Of a stretch of 64,000 bases of DNA, positions 53,648 to 62,507 are shown one piece after another. The stretch is taken from positions 35,999-99,998 of the forward strand of contig JAEWDM010000011.1 of NCBI GenBank assembly GCA_023390115.1, read 5' to 3'. Source of the stretch: Bacillota bacterium. Lineage in GTDB: Bacteria > Bacillota > Clostridia > Acetivibrionales > DSM-27016. The notes beneath the pieces are model-generated. The model was not told the DNA's origin. It did not search any database and saw only the letters and a program-made list of their open reading frames with translations. A program made the position numbers and the translations under genes. Position 1 is the first letter of the stretch; each line of letters starts with the position of its first letter.

Positions 53648-54727
53648 ATGGAAAGTGTAAACAAAGTGAGATTCAAGTTAAATGCTTCGGAGCGAACGTC
53701 CGCTTCACATATTAAAAACAGCAGTATTGTAATGGCCTTTCTTATTCTTCTTGCCATTGCGGCTTTCCTTATATCCTTCACTGTGGGACGCTATTCCATC
53801 CCGCTTAGCCAGCTGCTGAGTATTTTTGCAGGCAAGCTGTTCAATTTGCCGGCGGCATGGCCTGAAGCTGTGGAAACAGTGCTGTTCCAGGTGCGTATAC
53901 CAAGGATACTTACCGCTATGCTTGTAGGAGGGGCGCTGGCTTTATCCGGGGCTTCATATCAGGGACTTTTCAGGAATCCCATGGTATCGCCGGATATCCT
54001 CGGGGTCTCGTCGGGGGCCGGCTTTGGAGCTTCTCTGGCGATTCTTTTATCCTTTGGAACTACCGGCATACAATTGACGGCATTTTTATTCGGACTGGGT
54101 GCGGTATTCCTTGTGTTCTCAATCAGCCTGATTGTGGGGCGCAAAAAAAATACGACGCTTGTGCTTGTACTAACCGGAATGGTGGTTTCATCCCTGTTTT
54201 CCTCATTTACGTCCATGACCAAATATGTGGCCGATACTGAAAGCAAGCTGCCCGATATAACCTTCTGGCTTATGGGGAGTCTGGCGCGGTCAAGAAATCT
54301 TAAGGATGTGGGAATATTTCTTATCCCTCTGGCTCTGGGAGCAATACCCATCATATTGCTTAGATGGAGAATGAATGTGCTTTCTTTCGGGGAGGAGGAA
54401 GCTCAGGCATTAGGAGTAAATACAAAAAGAATACGCATTGTTATTATCATATGCTCGACGCTGCTTACAGCAGCCTCAGTGTCGGTGAGCGGTATGATAG
54501 GATGGATCGGTCTTATAATACCGCATATTGCAAGGCTTTTAGTGGGACCCGACTATAAGCGGCTTATACCTGCCTCACTGCTTATAGGGAGCAGCTTTCT
54601 GATGCTGGTGGATGATATTGCGCGCAGCGCGTTCTCAATTGAAATACCTTTAGGAATATTGACTTCCCTTACCGGCGCGCCTTTCTTCATATATCTTTTG
54701 CTTAAAGGGAGAAATGGGTGGACGTAG
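53648..54727 (+). CDS. FecCD-family ABC transporter permease
   Basis: 359-residue membrane permease of the iron-siderophore/cobalamin/molybdate (BtuC-FecCD) family with about ten helices. Motifs: RIPRILTAMLVGGALALSGA, FRNPMVSPDILGVSSGAGFG, and the ATPase-contact region GMIGWIGLIIPHIARLLVGPD. AAGGGGGG supports ATG 53648 (ATG 53642 is too near). Followed by a binding-protein gene, but no ATPase gene is present in the window. Position after the nitrogenase cluster suggests metal uptake, perhaps iron or molybdate. Confidence 0.92.
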   Translation: MESVNKVRFKLNASERTSASHIKNSSIVMAFLILLAIAAFLISFTVGRYSIPLSQLLSIFAGKLFNLPAAWPEAVETVLFQVRIPRILTAMLVGGALALSGASYQGLFRNPMVSPDILGVSSGAGFGASLAILLSFGTTGIQLTAFLFGLGAVFLVFSISLIVGRKKNTTLVLVLTGMVVSSLFSSFTSMTKYVADTESKLPDITFWLMGSLARSRNLKDVGIFLIPLALGAIPIILLRWRMNVLSFGEEEAQALGVNTKRIRIVIIICSTLLTAASVSVSGMIGWIGLIIPHIARLLVGPDYKRLIPASLLIGSSFLMLVDDIARSAFSIEIPLGILTSLTGAPFFIYLLLKGRNGWT

Positions 54728-54810
54728 GGTGGCAATTCGGAGGACCTGCCTGTACAATTTTCGGTTAATTTATATATTTTAAGGAAAAACAAAAGGAGGA
54801 AAGGTAATTT

Positions 54811-55974
54811 ATGAAAAGGACTTTTTTTATATCCCGGGAAATGGTAAAAACTGATTCTAAAGTAAAAATAAGTGCTCTGCTGCTTTGTCTTATGCTTATA
54901 GGGGCGCTTGTTGCAGCGTGCGGGGGCGGCCGGGAGGCAGAGTCTGATCACACTGTTTCGGCCAGTACGGCGGAGGATGACGCAAGCACGGTATTGCCTG
55001 AGCCCGCGGTAAGGGCTGTTACGGATGGAAGCGGAAAAACGGTTGAAATACCCCATCAGGTCAGCAGCATTGCCGCGTCGGGGGCCCTAAACCAGATTGT
55101 GCTTATGCTGGGAGGAGGGGACAGGCTGGTGGCGACAGCCGAAGGCGTTCAAAAGGGTTTCTTTACCGTGGTATATCCCAGGATAAAGGAAATACCTGCC
55201 GCCTACACCGGGTCAGGACCGGGAACGCTGAATATGGAGACACTTCTTCAGGCGCAGCCGCAGGTTGTTTTTGGAAGCTTTAATGAAAAGGATGCCGAAA
55301 CGCTTGAAACCGCGGGAATTGCCATGCTTGGGCTGAGTCTGAATGACCCTGAGGATATAAAAAATACGATAGCCCTTGTGGGAAAGGTTCTGGGTCCGGA
55401 GGGTGAAAAAAAGGCCGTGCAATTTTCAAGCTATTATGACGAAAATCTTAAATATGTAAGCGATATAACTAAATCCGCTAAAAAGGTAAGAGTCTTCATT
55501 GCAGCGGGCGACGGAGCGTCGGGGCCGGTTGCCACGACTCCGGGAAAGGATATCCACACATCTTATATAGAGGCGGCGGGGGGAGTCAATATTGCCGCGG
55601 AGAAATTTCCCGTAGCCCCTGCGGGAGGATCTGCCACAGTGGATTTTGAGTTCCTTATAGGGGAACAGCCAGATGTTATTGTCGCTCAGAGCAGGGCGGT
55701 GTATGACTATATAACTGATGAGGGCAACGGGAGCCAGTGGCAGAAGCTTAATGCGGTAAAAGAGAAAAGGGTCTATCTGACGCCCAAGGGCGTATACCTG
55801 TGGTCTGTGAGAAGCGCGGAGGGCGCGCTGCAGCCCTTGTGGCTGGCAAAGGTTCTTCATCCTGACCTGCTTAAGGAGCTTAGCTTAGAGCAAAGCGTGA
55901 AGGAGTTTTATAAGGAGTATTATTATTATGACTTGAGTGACTCTGAGACGGAAGGGATTTTAAATCCAAAATAG
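54811..55974 (+). CDS. ABC transporter metal/siderophore-binding lipoprotein
   Basis: 387-residue helical-backbone (TroA/BtuF-like) substrate-binding protein. N-terminal signal with a lipobox ending at C37 (LVAAC), then a low-complexity linker and a periplasmic-binding-protein domain with TVEIPHQVSSIAASG and EQPDVIVAQS. Anchored outside the membrane, it would feed the permease upstream. AAAGGAGGAAAGG precedes ATG 54811. Its last codons form copy 1 of a 55-bp direct repeat. Substrate unknown. Confidence 0.88.
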   Translation: MKRTFFISREMVKTDSKVKISALLLCLMLIGALVAACGGGREAESDHTVSASTAEDDASTVLPEPAVRAVTDGSGKTVEIPHQVSSIAASGALNQIVLMLGGGDRLVATAEGVQKGFFTVVYPRIKEIPAAYTGSGPGTLNMETLLQAQPQVVFGSFNEKDAETLETAGIAMLGLSLNDPEDIKNTIALVGKVLGPEGEKKAVQFSSYYDENLKYVSDITKSAKKVRVFIAAGDGASGPVATTPGKDIHTSYIEAAGGVNIAAEKFPVAPAGGSATVDFEFLIGEQPDVIVAQSRAVYDYITDEGNGSQWQKLNAVKEKRVYLTPKGVYLWSVRSAEGALQPLWLAKVLHPDLLKELSLEQSVKEFYKEYYYYDLSDSETEGILNPK

Positions 55975-55998
55975 CAGGTATTTAAGTAGCGGCAGGCT
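55944..55998. repeat. 55-bp direct repeat, copy 1
   Basis: Covers the last codons and the 3' side of the binding-protein gene. It is repeated at 57278-57332 with only two differences (53 of 55 identical). Confidence 0.9.
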
Positions 55999-56035
55999 GG
56001 GACATTCCTCAACAAATTTTTTTAAGGAATGTCCC
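55999..56035. terminator. terminator after binding-protein gene
   Basis: Perfect 11-bp stem GGGACATTCCT/AGGAATGTCCC (55999-56009/56025-56035) with an A/T-rich loop. It can act on both strands. Confidence 0.7.
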
Positions 56036-56116
56036 CCAAATTTTTAAAAGAGGGACGTGCTACGCTACTTGCATCTAAGCAAACGTGCAACACACCCCCT
56101 CCTAATCAAAAATACT

Positions 56117-56617
56117 TTATTCGATCTCTACGCTATCATAGTCTAATCTGTTTTTACCTTTAGAAGACTCTTGGCCCTTTTCCCATTCTCCGTCTCTAAA
56201 TTTTGCAAAATTCATTACGTTTGTCCCGTTCTCCTCCTTATATAGCACCATTATCTCAGAGCCATCTTTTTTTACCATGTACATGGGCTCAGTAGAACCA
56301 ATAGGAGGATTTTCATACAGCTCATCAAATTTATCGGCTATTTTATTCCGAAGCTCCGAATCATCTATTCCAAAGCTCCCGCTTCTAAATTCATTAACTT
56401 CTTCTAACGACAAAATAATATAATCATCTTTTGTTTCATCTAGTTTAAAACTCTTTTGAATGTCCTCGTTTGCATCCTTAAGAATTACTTCTGACTTAAT
56501 TTCGGAAATATATTTACCATTTTTCTTAGTGCTATAGGCATATATGCCGGTGCCGATTCCCATAATTATTGCTATTGTAAGCAAAATAACAAAAAACTTA
56601 TTTTTAAACATTTTCAT
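56117..56617 (-). CDS. membrane-anchored protein of unknown function
   Basis: 166 residues. N-terminal hydrophobic helix (about 9-28) as anchor or signal, then an acidic, Lys/Glu-rich extracytoplasmic region with a YMVKKDGSEIMVLYKEENGTN stretch. No family recognised. GGAGG 7 bases before ATG 56617. It is the second gene of a two-gene minus-strand unit (start 17 bases after the upstream gene's stop) inside the segment bounded by the 55-bp repeat. Confidence 0.6.
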   Translation of the reverse strand: MKMFKNKFFVILLTIAIIMGIGTGIYAYSTKKNGKYISEIKSEVILKDANEDIQKSFKLDETKDDYIILSLEEVNEFRSGSFGIDDSELRNKIADKFDELYENPPIGSTEPMYMVKKDGSEIMVLYKEENGTNVMNFAKFRDGEWEKGQESSKGKNRLDYDSVEIE

Positions 56618-56634
56618 ACTCACCCTCCTAATTA

Positions 56635-57051
56635 CTAATTACTTTGAGTGCTGTTGCCTTCCACAGGGAACAATGTATAAGTGGTCTGCGAGCCTGTTTT
56701 GTAGTAAAATTTTACATTCACTTTCCACGTATTTGAGTAACTAGAGCTAGATGCTGACTTGGTAACATTTGCGTAGTATTCATATACCGTGTCTGAATTA
56801 GCTTCGTCAACAATTAAAGAGCCATTTCTGTAAAGAGTTAGCCTTACTTTTGTACCAGAAATATTAACATATCCTCCACTATCATCTAATGTCGCACGAC
56901 ATGTCCCGTAAGTATCTGCTCCATAGCCATATACATCTAAGTCATAGCTTATTCCAAGCATATAATTAGTTGCATATGCTCCCACAGCAGAAAAACAAAA
57001 AACTGCTAAAATAATAAGTATTGAAAATTTCTTTTTAAATTTGCTATTCAT
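56635..57051 (-). CDS. secreted protein of unknown function
   Basis: 138 residues with a clear signal peptide (about 1-28, basic start then hydrophobic, AYA-type cleavage) and a beta-rich Tyr/Ser/Thr-rich mature part (SYDLDVYGYGADTYGT near residue 35). No cysteine pattern of a toxin. First gene of the inserted unit. GGAG precedes ATG 57051. Possibly a small exported structural or adhesion protein; no evidence for a mechanism. Confidence 0.55.
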   Translation of the reverse strand: MNSKFKKKFSILIILAVFCFSAVGAYATNYMLGISYDLDVYGYGADTYGTCRATLDDSGGYVNISGTKVRLTLYRNGSLIVDEANSDTVYEYYANVTKSASSSSYSNTWKVNVKFYYKTGSQTTYTLFPVEGNSTQSN

Positions 57052-57634
57052 TATAATATAGCTCCTTTAATATAATATTATACAATAATAATATATTTTG
57101 CATAATAATTTGTCAAATTACATTATTGTTAAAAAATATAATAAAATTAAAATATGTGTATAGGTCTAAGTCACATTGGTTTTGGGAATTCAATCCTTGC
57201 CGCGGACATTCCTCAACAAACCAACAAATTTCCCTTAGGAAATTACTGATTTATTGAGGAATATCCTAAAAATGTTGTGAGACAGAAGGCATTTTAAATC
57301 CAAAATAGCAGGTATTTAAGTAGCGGCAGGCTTATATTATTTATTATATACAGAGAGCTGTTAGGGCAGATATTGCTGCTAATAGCTCTTGTTTTCTTTT
57401 GCATGGAGCTGCTGCATAGCCCCGGGAAATTCGGAAGGGTGTTTGCCTGCGGCCAAATTAAGAGTCCTGCCCGAAATAGGGTTTATCGGCCCGGAGCAAA
57501 GGTTTAGCCAGAACCAGGCCGGGATCTTTTGCCGCACAGTCGGCTATTGACTCACAAGAGATTAAGCCTTATTATTTATAGATAAAAGAGATTCAAAAGG
57601 GAATAAGTGATTATAGCGGAGGCTGGTAGTATAG
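57052..57634. other. intergenic region holding repeat remnants
   Basis: AT-rich leader of the minus-strand pair, then an inverted repeat (57208-57216/57254-57262), a 16-bp copy (57205-57220) of sequence also at 56001-56016, and copy 2 of the 55-bp repeat (57278-57332). From 57333 to the next start no gene is supported. Confidence 0.6.
57278..57332. repeat. 55-bp direct repeat, copy 2
   Basis: Matches 55944-55998 except at two positions. Together the copies bracket about 1.3 kb that carries two minus-strand genes. Confidence 0.9.
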
Positions 57635-58105
57635 ATGGAATACTGCTTTTATTATAATACCCCAATAGGCAGGATAGGAATTTGTGCAGGGAAGGATGCC
57701 GTTTTACGCCTATACTTCGGAGGCGTGACAGCAAATGCGGTTTTTAGGGAAACACCGCTTATTAAGAGTACTTATATGCAGCTTACCGAATATTTCAACG
57801 GTGAAAGGAAAGCCTTTGATTTGCCGCTGGACCTTAGGGGTACAGTTTTTCAAAAAAAGGTATGGGATGCTCTGAACAATATCCCTTATGGACAAACATG
57901 CAGCTACAGGCAAATAGCCGGGGCGATAGGAAACAAAAATGCCGCGCGGGCAGTGGGAATGGCCAATAACAGAAATCCGCTTCCCATAATTATCCCATGC
58001 CACAGGGTAATAGGTGCCGATGGAAGCCTGACAGGCTACGCCGGAGGCATTGACATAAAACGTATGCTGCTTAGCCTAGAAAAGAAATATTCAGGTGCTG
58101 CATGA
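57635..58105 (+). CDS. ogt: methylated-DNA-protein cysteine methyltransferase
   Basis: Repairs O6-alkylguanine by moving the alkyl group to its own cysteine (suicide enzyme). 156 residues with the active-site motif IPCHRV (C122), the DNA-binding YGQTCSYRQIA helix and RAVGMANNRNPLPI. Start ATG 57635 behind GGAGG. It converges with the chemoreceptor gene across a shared terminator. Confidence 0.94.
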   Translation: MEYCFYYNTPIGRIGICAGKDAVLRLYFGGVTANAVFRETPLIKSTYMQLTEYFNGERKAFDLPLDLRGTVFQKKVWDALNNIPYGQTCSYRQIAGAIGNKNAARAVGMANNRNPLPIIIPCHRVIGADGSLTGYAGGIDIKRMLLSLEKKYSGAA

Positions 58106-58130
58106 CGGAATGGGCGTAGGATACCTGTAC

Positions 58131-58186
58131 CCAGTGCTTTTTAACATGCTGATGCCTGAAAATTTTGCTGTGTTAAAAAGCACTGG
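58131..58186. terminator. bidirectional terminator between ogt and chemoreceptor
   Basis: Perfect 16-bp inverted repeat CCAGTGCTTTTTAACA/TGTTAAAAAGCACTGG (58131-58146/58171-58186) with a 24-base loop. Confidence 0.75.
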
Positions 58187-58221
58187 CGGTATAGCGGGTA
58201 TAGCCGCCTGCCATGCGGGGC

Positions 58222-60255
58222 CTAAATCAAAAATTTGGCTGCTGCTGCTTGCAGCTCCGCTGCAAGCGATGAAAGGCCCTGGCTGGCTGCAGCCATTTCC
58301 TGCATTGACGCGGCCTGCTCTTCTGTGGCTGCCGATACGGTCTGGGACTCTTCGGCCACCCTTTTGCTCACATGGCTGATTTGCACAATTGAGGAAGCAA
58401 GGCTGTGGTTGCCCTGAACCATCTGCCCGATTGACGAGGAAACCCCCTCAATCATCTGTGACACCTGTAGAACATCCTCTACAATTTTTTTAAAGGTTTC
58501 ACCTGTGGAATAGACAAGGGAAATTCCTGTCCGAACTCCTTCATTTCCTGATACAGCCGCATCAACGGCCTTTTGCATATTATCCCGGTTTGTTTTGATA
58601 AGACTGCCTATTTGCTTGGCTGAATTGTTCGATTCCTCAGCCAGCTTGCGGATTTCCTCCGCAACAACCGCAAACCCGTGGCCGTGTTCTCCGGCGCGTG
58701 CCGCCTCTATGGATGCGTTAAGAGCCAAAAGGTTTGTCTGTGCGGAAATGGAGGATATAAGAGACACAATCTCATTAATTTTATCCGAGCCCTTGCTCAG
58801 AGCGTCAACGGCGGACCGGATCTCAGCGGAGCCTCTGCCTATTTCCTCCATCTGTGCAATAGCCTGTTGTACCGCGTTATTTCCGTGCTCTGCCACCTGT
58901 GATGTAGTAAGGGCAATATGTGAGGCATCCTTTGAGGCCCGGGAAATATGCTCCGCTTTTAAAGACATTTCTGAAGACACACCTGTCAGGTGCTCGGCAG
59001 ATGAGGCCTGAGAGCGTGCTCCGTCGGCGATCTGAGCAATGGAGTCTGCCACCTGGCCCGCCGACTCGGCAGATTGCTGTGAAATGGCTGTCAGCTCCTG
59101 ACTTGAAGCTGCTACCTGCTCTGACCTTGAAAGGACGTTTTGTATAAGAAGCCTCAGGCTTGTGCGCATTTCCTGAAGACTTTTTTTCGCCTGTCCTATT
59201 TCGTCATTGCCATGAAAAGAGGCCCCGCTGTCGCTGAGATCCCCGTTTGCCATACGGGCGCATATGCCGCGTAAATCCGATATGGGTTTGGCAATACGTC
59301 CGCTGAGTATTACCAGTATTATTACTGCCAGTATAAGGCAGGATATAGAAGCAGCCAGCATTACCGTGCTCATTTCTTCGACCGGGCGGTTTGCTTCCGA
59401 CAACGGAACCGACACAAGCATAACCCAGCGCCTGTCCCCGGGGAGCTCAATTGGGGTGAAAGTACCGGCTTTTGTTATTCCTTCCGGTGATGTATATATG
59501 CCCTTTAGCTGCTTTCCTGTTTTTGCGCTCTCGCTGAACAGACTTATTAAGCGGCCATCCAGCTCGGAGTTACTAAGCCCAAGCTCAGGGGGTATCTTTT
59601 TCTCTGTAAGATTCAGCTTGCCCACCGATTCGGGTAAATCGGGATCCGCCAGGACTACTCCTGTCTCGTCCGCAATGATTCCGTAGCCTGTGTCCATAAA
59701 TTTCAGATCGCTTATAAGGCTTGTAAGGTTTTCAATTGCAAAGGAGCCTGTCAGCACACCCACAAATTGCCCGTTGTTCATAACGGGGGAGGCTACGTTA
59801 AATGCCGTTTTTCCGGTGGTTCTTGAAACCATAAGCTCTGAAACAACCGTTTCTTTTATTTCGGATACCTTTTTAAAATAATCCCTGTCCCCAAGCTCCA
59901 CGGTCGTACCGTCAGATCTCACGGCAAAGCCGTCAGGATATATAAACACCGCGCTTTCGAGAATTTTAAGTTGTTCTTTAATTCCGGCAAGTGCTTCTGC
60001 TATCTGGCTCTGATTATCTGCAAGGCGCAACTGGGGCATACCGGCAAAATCCTCCTGCTGTACAAGAGATTCCCGCACATATGCGCGCACTCTGCTTGCG
60101 TAATCATTCGCTATGGCCGCCGAGGTTTCATCCATGCTGGTCTTTATTGCTTTCTGAGCTGTGTATGTACTTATACCGCATATAATACTGAAGAATATAA
60201 GAAAATACGGTAAAAAGGTTATAAGCAGCTTTGACTTTATGCTTTTCAGTTTCAT
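58222..60255 (-). CDS. methyl-accepting chemotaxis protein
   Basis: 677-residue membrane chemoreceptor. First helix about 10-30, extracellular dCACHE ligand domain (about 35-285, with YPDGFAVRSDG), second helix about 290-312, HAMP domain, then a long methyl-accepting coiled coil whose tip carries the conserved EEIRKLAEES/ALNASIEAARAGEHG hairpin. It signals to CheA/CheW. No other che gene is here. Ligand unknown. Confidence 0.93.
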   Translation of the reverse strand: MKLKSIKSKLLITFLPYFLIFFSIICGISTYTAQKAIKTSMDETSAAIANDYASRVRAYVRESLVQQEDFAGMPQLRLADNQSQIAEALAGIKEQLKILESAVFIYPDGFAVRSDGTTVELGDRDYFKKVSEIKETVVSELMVSRTTGKTAFNVASPVMNNGQFVGVLTGSFAIENLTSLISDLKFMDTGYGIIADETGVVLADPDLPESVGKLNLTEKKIPPELGLSNSELDGRLISLFSESAKTGKQLKGIYTSPEGITKAGTFTPIELPGDRRWVMLVSVPLSEANRPVEEMSTVMLAASISCLILAVIILVILSGRIAKPISDLRGICARMANGDLSDSGASFHGNDEIGQAKKSLQEMRTSLRLLIQNVLSRSEQVAASSQELTAISQQSAESAGQVADSIAQIADGARSQASSAEHLTGVSSEMSLKAEHISRASKDASHIALTTSQVAEHGNNAVQQAIAQMEEIGRGSAEIRSAVDALSKGSDKINEIVSLISSISAQTNLLALNASIEAARAGEHGHGFAVVAEEIRKLAEESNNSAKQIGSLIKTNRDNMQKAVDAAVSGNEGVRTGISLVYSTGETFKKIVEDVLQVSQMIEGVSSSIGQMVQGNHSLASSIVQISHVSKRVAEESQTVSAATEEQAASMQEMAAASQGLSSLAAELQAAAAKFLI

Positions 60256-60546
60256 ATTTTACACTTTCCTTTCTGTTAGGTTATTTAAGCTGATTTTAAT
60301 GCCCTGTGAAGTCAATATAAAATTCCGACAATATTCTACAATATTCTACAATAATTTTACTAAAAATTATGAAATTACACAACAGTTAATATTAAATGGC
60401 GAGAGGACGAAGATATTAAATTTTTCAGCTTTTACGAGTTGACTTTTGCTGTATAATACCTCTTAAATTTGCGTATTAACCATTTTATGTTTCTATACGA
60501 TACAAATTATTGGAACGATTTTTTGGTATAGGAGGAATGGCTTATT
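60256..60546. other. AT-rich intergenic region with a short tandem repeat
   Basis: Between the chemoreceptor and dehydrogenase genes. The 10-mer ATATTCTACA appears twice in tandem (about 60331-60350). No gene seen. Confidence 0.4.
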
Positions 60547-61590
60547 ATGAAAGCATTATATTTTCCCCAATTAAACAAATATGAGCTCAGGGAGGTTCGG
60601 CGCCCCGAATTACAGAGTGAAACCGATGTGATAATAAAGGTGTCACTGACAACCATATGCGGCAGTGATATACATCTTATTCACGGCATTATTCCCAGCA
60701 CGCCGGGGTATGTGCTGGGGCATGAGTATGTGGGAGTTGTGGAGCAGGCAGGCAGGGACGTGAGGAGCTTTAAGCCGGGAGACAGAGTAACCGGCCCGCC
60801 TGTGCCGTTTTGCGGGTATTGTGCGAATTGCCTTGAGGGGAATAAATCCCATTGCACAAATGCCGGAATTCATGGAAGCGGAAGAGAGAGAGGGGGCCTT
60901 TCGGGTACCCATGCGGAGTATATAAGAGTTCCCCACGCCGACGCATGTCTTGCCCATATACCTGAAGCACTTACCGATGAGCAGGTAATGTTTGTATCCG
61001 ATATACTGTCTACCGGTTATTCAGCGGTTGAAAGAGCAGGAATAAAGCCGGGGGATGCGGTAGCCGTATTCGGAGCGGGGCCTGTCGGATTGTGTGCCAT
61101 AGCCTGTGCGAGGCTGTCAGGTGCGTCAAGGGTTATAGCTGTTGGAAGAGCTGATAGATTCAGGCTTGAAATGGCAAAAACGCTTGGGGCAACAGACATA
61201 ATCTGCGCCTCATGCCAGGAGCCGGCACTGTCAATATACGAGCTGACGAAAGGCAAGGGGGCTGACGCAGCTATTGAAGCTTCGGGCTCCGAAGCCGCCA
61301 TACAGCAGGCTGTGAGGGGAGTGAAAATCAATGGGGCTGTTTCGCTTGTCGGGATATCGGGCACGCCGGTATCAATACCACTGCATGAAGTATTTTACAG
61401 GAACATAAATATTAATATGGGCCTGGCCGATACCGGAAATATTAAAAGGCTTATGACGCTTATAGAAAGCGGACAGCTTGATTTGCTGCCGCTTATTACG
61501 CACCGTATGGGCCTGAATGAAATTGAAAGGGCGGTTGATATATTTGAAAAAAGGGATGAGAATGTGATAAAAATTGTGATCAAGCCCTGA
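60547..61590 (+). CDS. zinc-dependent alcohol/sugar-alcohol dehydrogenase
   Basis: Medium-chain dehydrogenase of 347 residues. Catalytic zinc ligands in CGSDIHLIHG and GHEYVG, the structural zinc set CGYCANC...C, and the NAD(P)-binding GAGPVGLCAI motif are all present. Resembles the threonine/sorbitol/2,3-butanediol-type members; substrate cannot be fixed. AGGAGG precedes ATG 60547. Monocistronic. Confidence 0.9.
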   Translation: MKALYFPQLNKYELREVRRPELQSETDVIIKVSLTTICGSDIHLIHGIIPSTPGYVLGHEYVGVVEQAGRDVRSFKPGDRVTGPPVPFCGYCANCLEGNKSHCTNAGIHGSGRERGGLSGTHAEYIRVPHADACLAHIPEALTDEQVMFVSDILSTGYSAVERAGIKPGDAVAVFGAGPVGLCAIACARLSGASRVIAVGRADRFRLEMAKTLGATDIICASCQEPALSIYELTKGKGADAAIEASGSEAAIQQAVRGVKINGAVSLVGISGTPVSIPLHEVFYRNININMGLADTGNIKRLMTLIESGQLDLLPLITHRMGLNEIERAVDIFEKRDENVIKIVIKP

Positions 61591-61695
61591 GGCTGCTGTG
61601 TTAATTTGCTTTTTAGCATTTATATTTGTAAATAATAAGAGAAAATATAAAAATTAATAAAAAAATTCCTTTGATGATAGAAGATTACAAAATAT

Positions 61696-61725
61696 TTGAC
61701 AATTGCCATATTTTGAGACTATAAT
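61696..61725 (+). promoter_or_regulatory. sigma-A promoter of the HTH gene
   Basis: TTGACA (61696-61701), 18 bases, TATAAT (61720-61725): a near-consensus promoter 43 bases before the start. Confidence 0.78.
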
Positions 61726-61768
61726 ATTGTTATAAACGACAAAATAATGAGGAATGGAAGTGCGCATT

Positions 61769-62137
61769 ATGAATTCGGTTACATTGGGACAGAGACTGCG
61801 TCTATTGATTAAAGAGAAGAGAATGAAGCAGAAGGAAATAGGTGAAGCTTTGGGGGTTAAGCTGTCTACGCTCAGCGGGTATATAAATGACAAGCGTGAG
61901 CCTACCCTGGCAAGCTTAAAAGAAATGGCAGGCTATTTTAATGTTACCGTCGACTTTCTCATAGGCTATTCCGATGAGCGGGGTTACAATTACGGGCATG
62001 TGCCGGGGGAATCGGACATTCCTGCACAGGAACCGGAAAATGTAAGGCATTTAAGGAAAGCAAGAGGTGTAAAGGCAGCAGCGGCCGCAAGGGAAGAAGC
62101 GGAAGGCACGGATGACAGGCAAAAGGCAACATCGTGA
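61769..62137 (+). CDS. XRE-family HTH regulator
   Basis: 122 residues: a Cro/C1-type helix-turn-helix (about 5-60; RMKQKEIGEALGVKLSTLSG, PTLASLKEMAGYFNVTVDFL) and a charged Ala/Lys/Arg-rich tail. GGAAG supports ATG 61769 over ATG 61754. A hairpin terminator follows. Target genes unknown; the nearest unit is the agr-type pair on the other strand, and a prophage-like origin is possible but there is no other phage gene here. Confidence 0.82.
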   Translation: MNSVTLGQRLRLLIKEKRMKQKEIGEALGVKLSTLSGYINDKREPTLASLKEMAGYFNVTVDFLIGYSDERGYNYGHVPGESDIPAQEPENVRHLRKARGVKAAAAAREEAEGTDDRQKATS

Positions 62138-62186
62138 GGATGTAAAAAGATACCTTTGTTACAAAAAGTATAGTCTATGGAGAGAT

Positions 62187-62210
62187 GAGGAGGGAAACCT
62201 TCTCTTTTTT
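62187..62210 (+). terminator. terminator after HTH gene
   Basis: 7-bp stem (62187-62193/62198-62204) with a GAAA loop and T6 tail. Confidence 0.85.
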
Positions 62211-62310
62211 CTATGGTTTAAATTGTGATATTAAACAACAGGCAGGTTATGGCTAAAGCGCATAGTGCCGGGATAGATTGAAAGCGTTAAAGGAAAACAT
62301 TTATGGCAGC

Positions 62311-62349
62311 AAAAGAAGAGGTTTCCAACTAAAGGAAACCTCTTCTTTT
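62311..62349 (-). terminator. terminator of the agr-type unit
   Basis: Perfect 16-bp inverted repeat (62311-62326/62334-62349) with A and T runs at its ends, immediately downstream of the AgrD-like gene on the minus strand. Confidence 0.85.
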
Positions 62350-62372
62350 GAGTATTGCGCGGATGCCACTGC

Positions 62373-62489
62373 CTACCTCAAGCTTTTGGGGACTTTAGGC
62401 TGGTAAGCTACCCACCAACATGCCGCGGAGGACGATATTATCGCAAACAGGCTCAGCAAACCAGCTAGGACGTAAAGCAGCTTCTTCAT
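62373..62489 (-). CDS. agrD: cyclic lactone autoinducer peptide (AgrD-like)
   Basis: A 38-residue peptide precursor. An amphipathic/hydrophobic leader (KKLLYVLAGLLSLFAIISS) precedes the conserved core with a single cysteine, CWWVA, and the AgrD-type tail YQPKVPKSLR. In clostridial AgrD the ring forms between this cysteine and the residue four positions on, and AgrB removes the tail. AAGGAG lies upstream of ATG 62489, 18 bases after the stop of the neighbouring membrane gene, and a terminator follows. No AgrB gene is in the window. Confidence 0.85.
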   Translation of the reverse strand: MKKLLYVLAGLLSLFAIISSSAACWWVAYQPKVPKSLR

Positions 62490-62507
62490 GACAATCATTA
62501 CTCCTTT

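Noticed and set aside
58095..58379. 94-codon plus-strand frame after ogt
   Set aside because: It runs through a perfect terminator hairpin and antisense to the chemoreceptor C-terminus.
58095..58379. Shared AAAAAGCACTGG-like words near 9172, 24367 and 58175 as a dispersed repeat
   Set aside because: Only 10-12 bases match and contexts differ; could be chance or common terminator arms.
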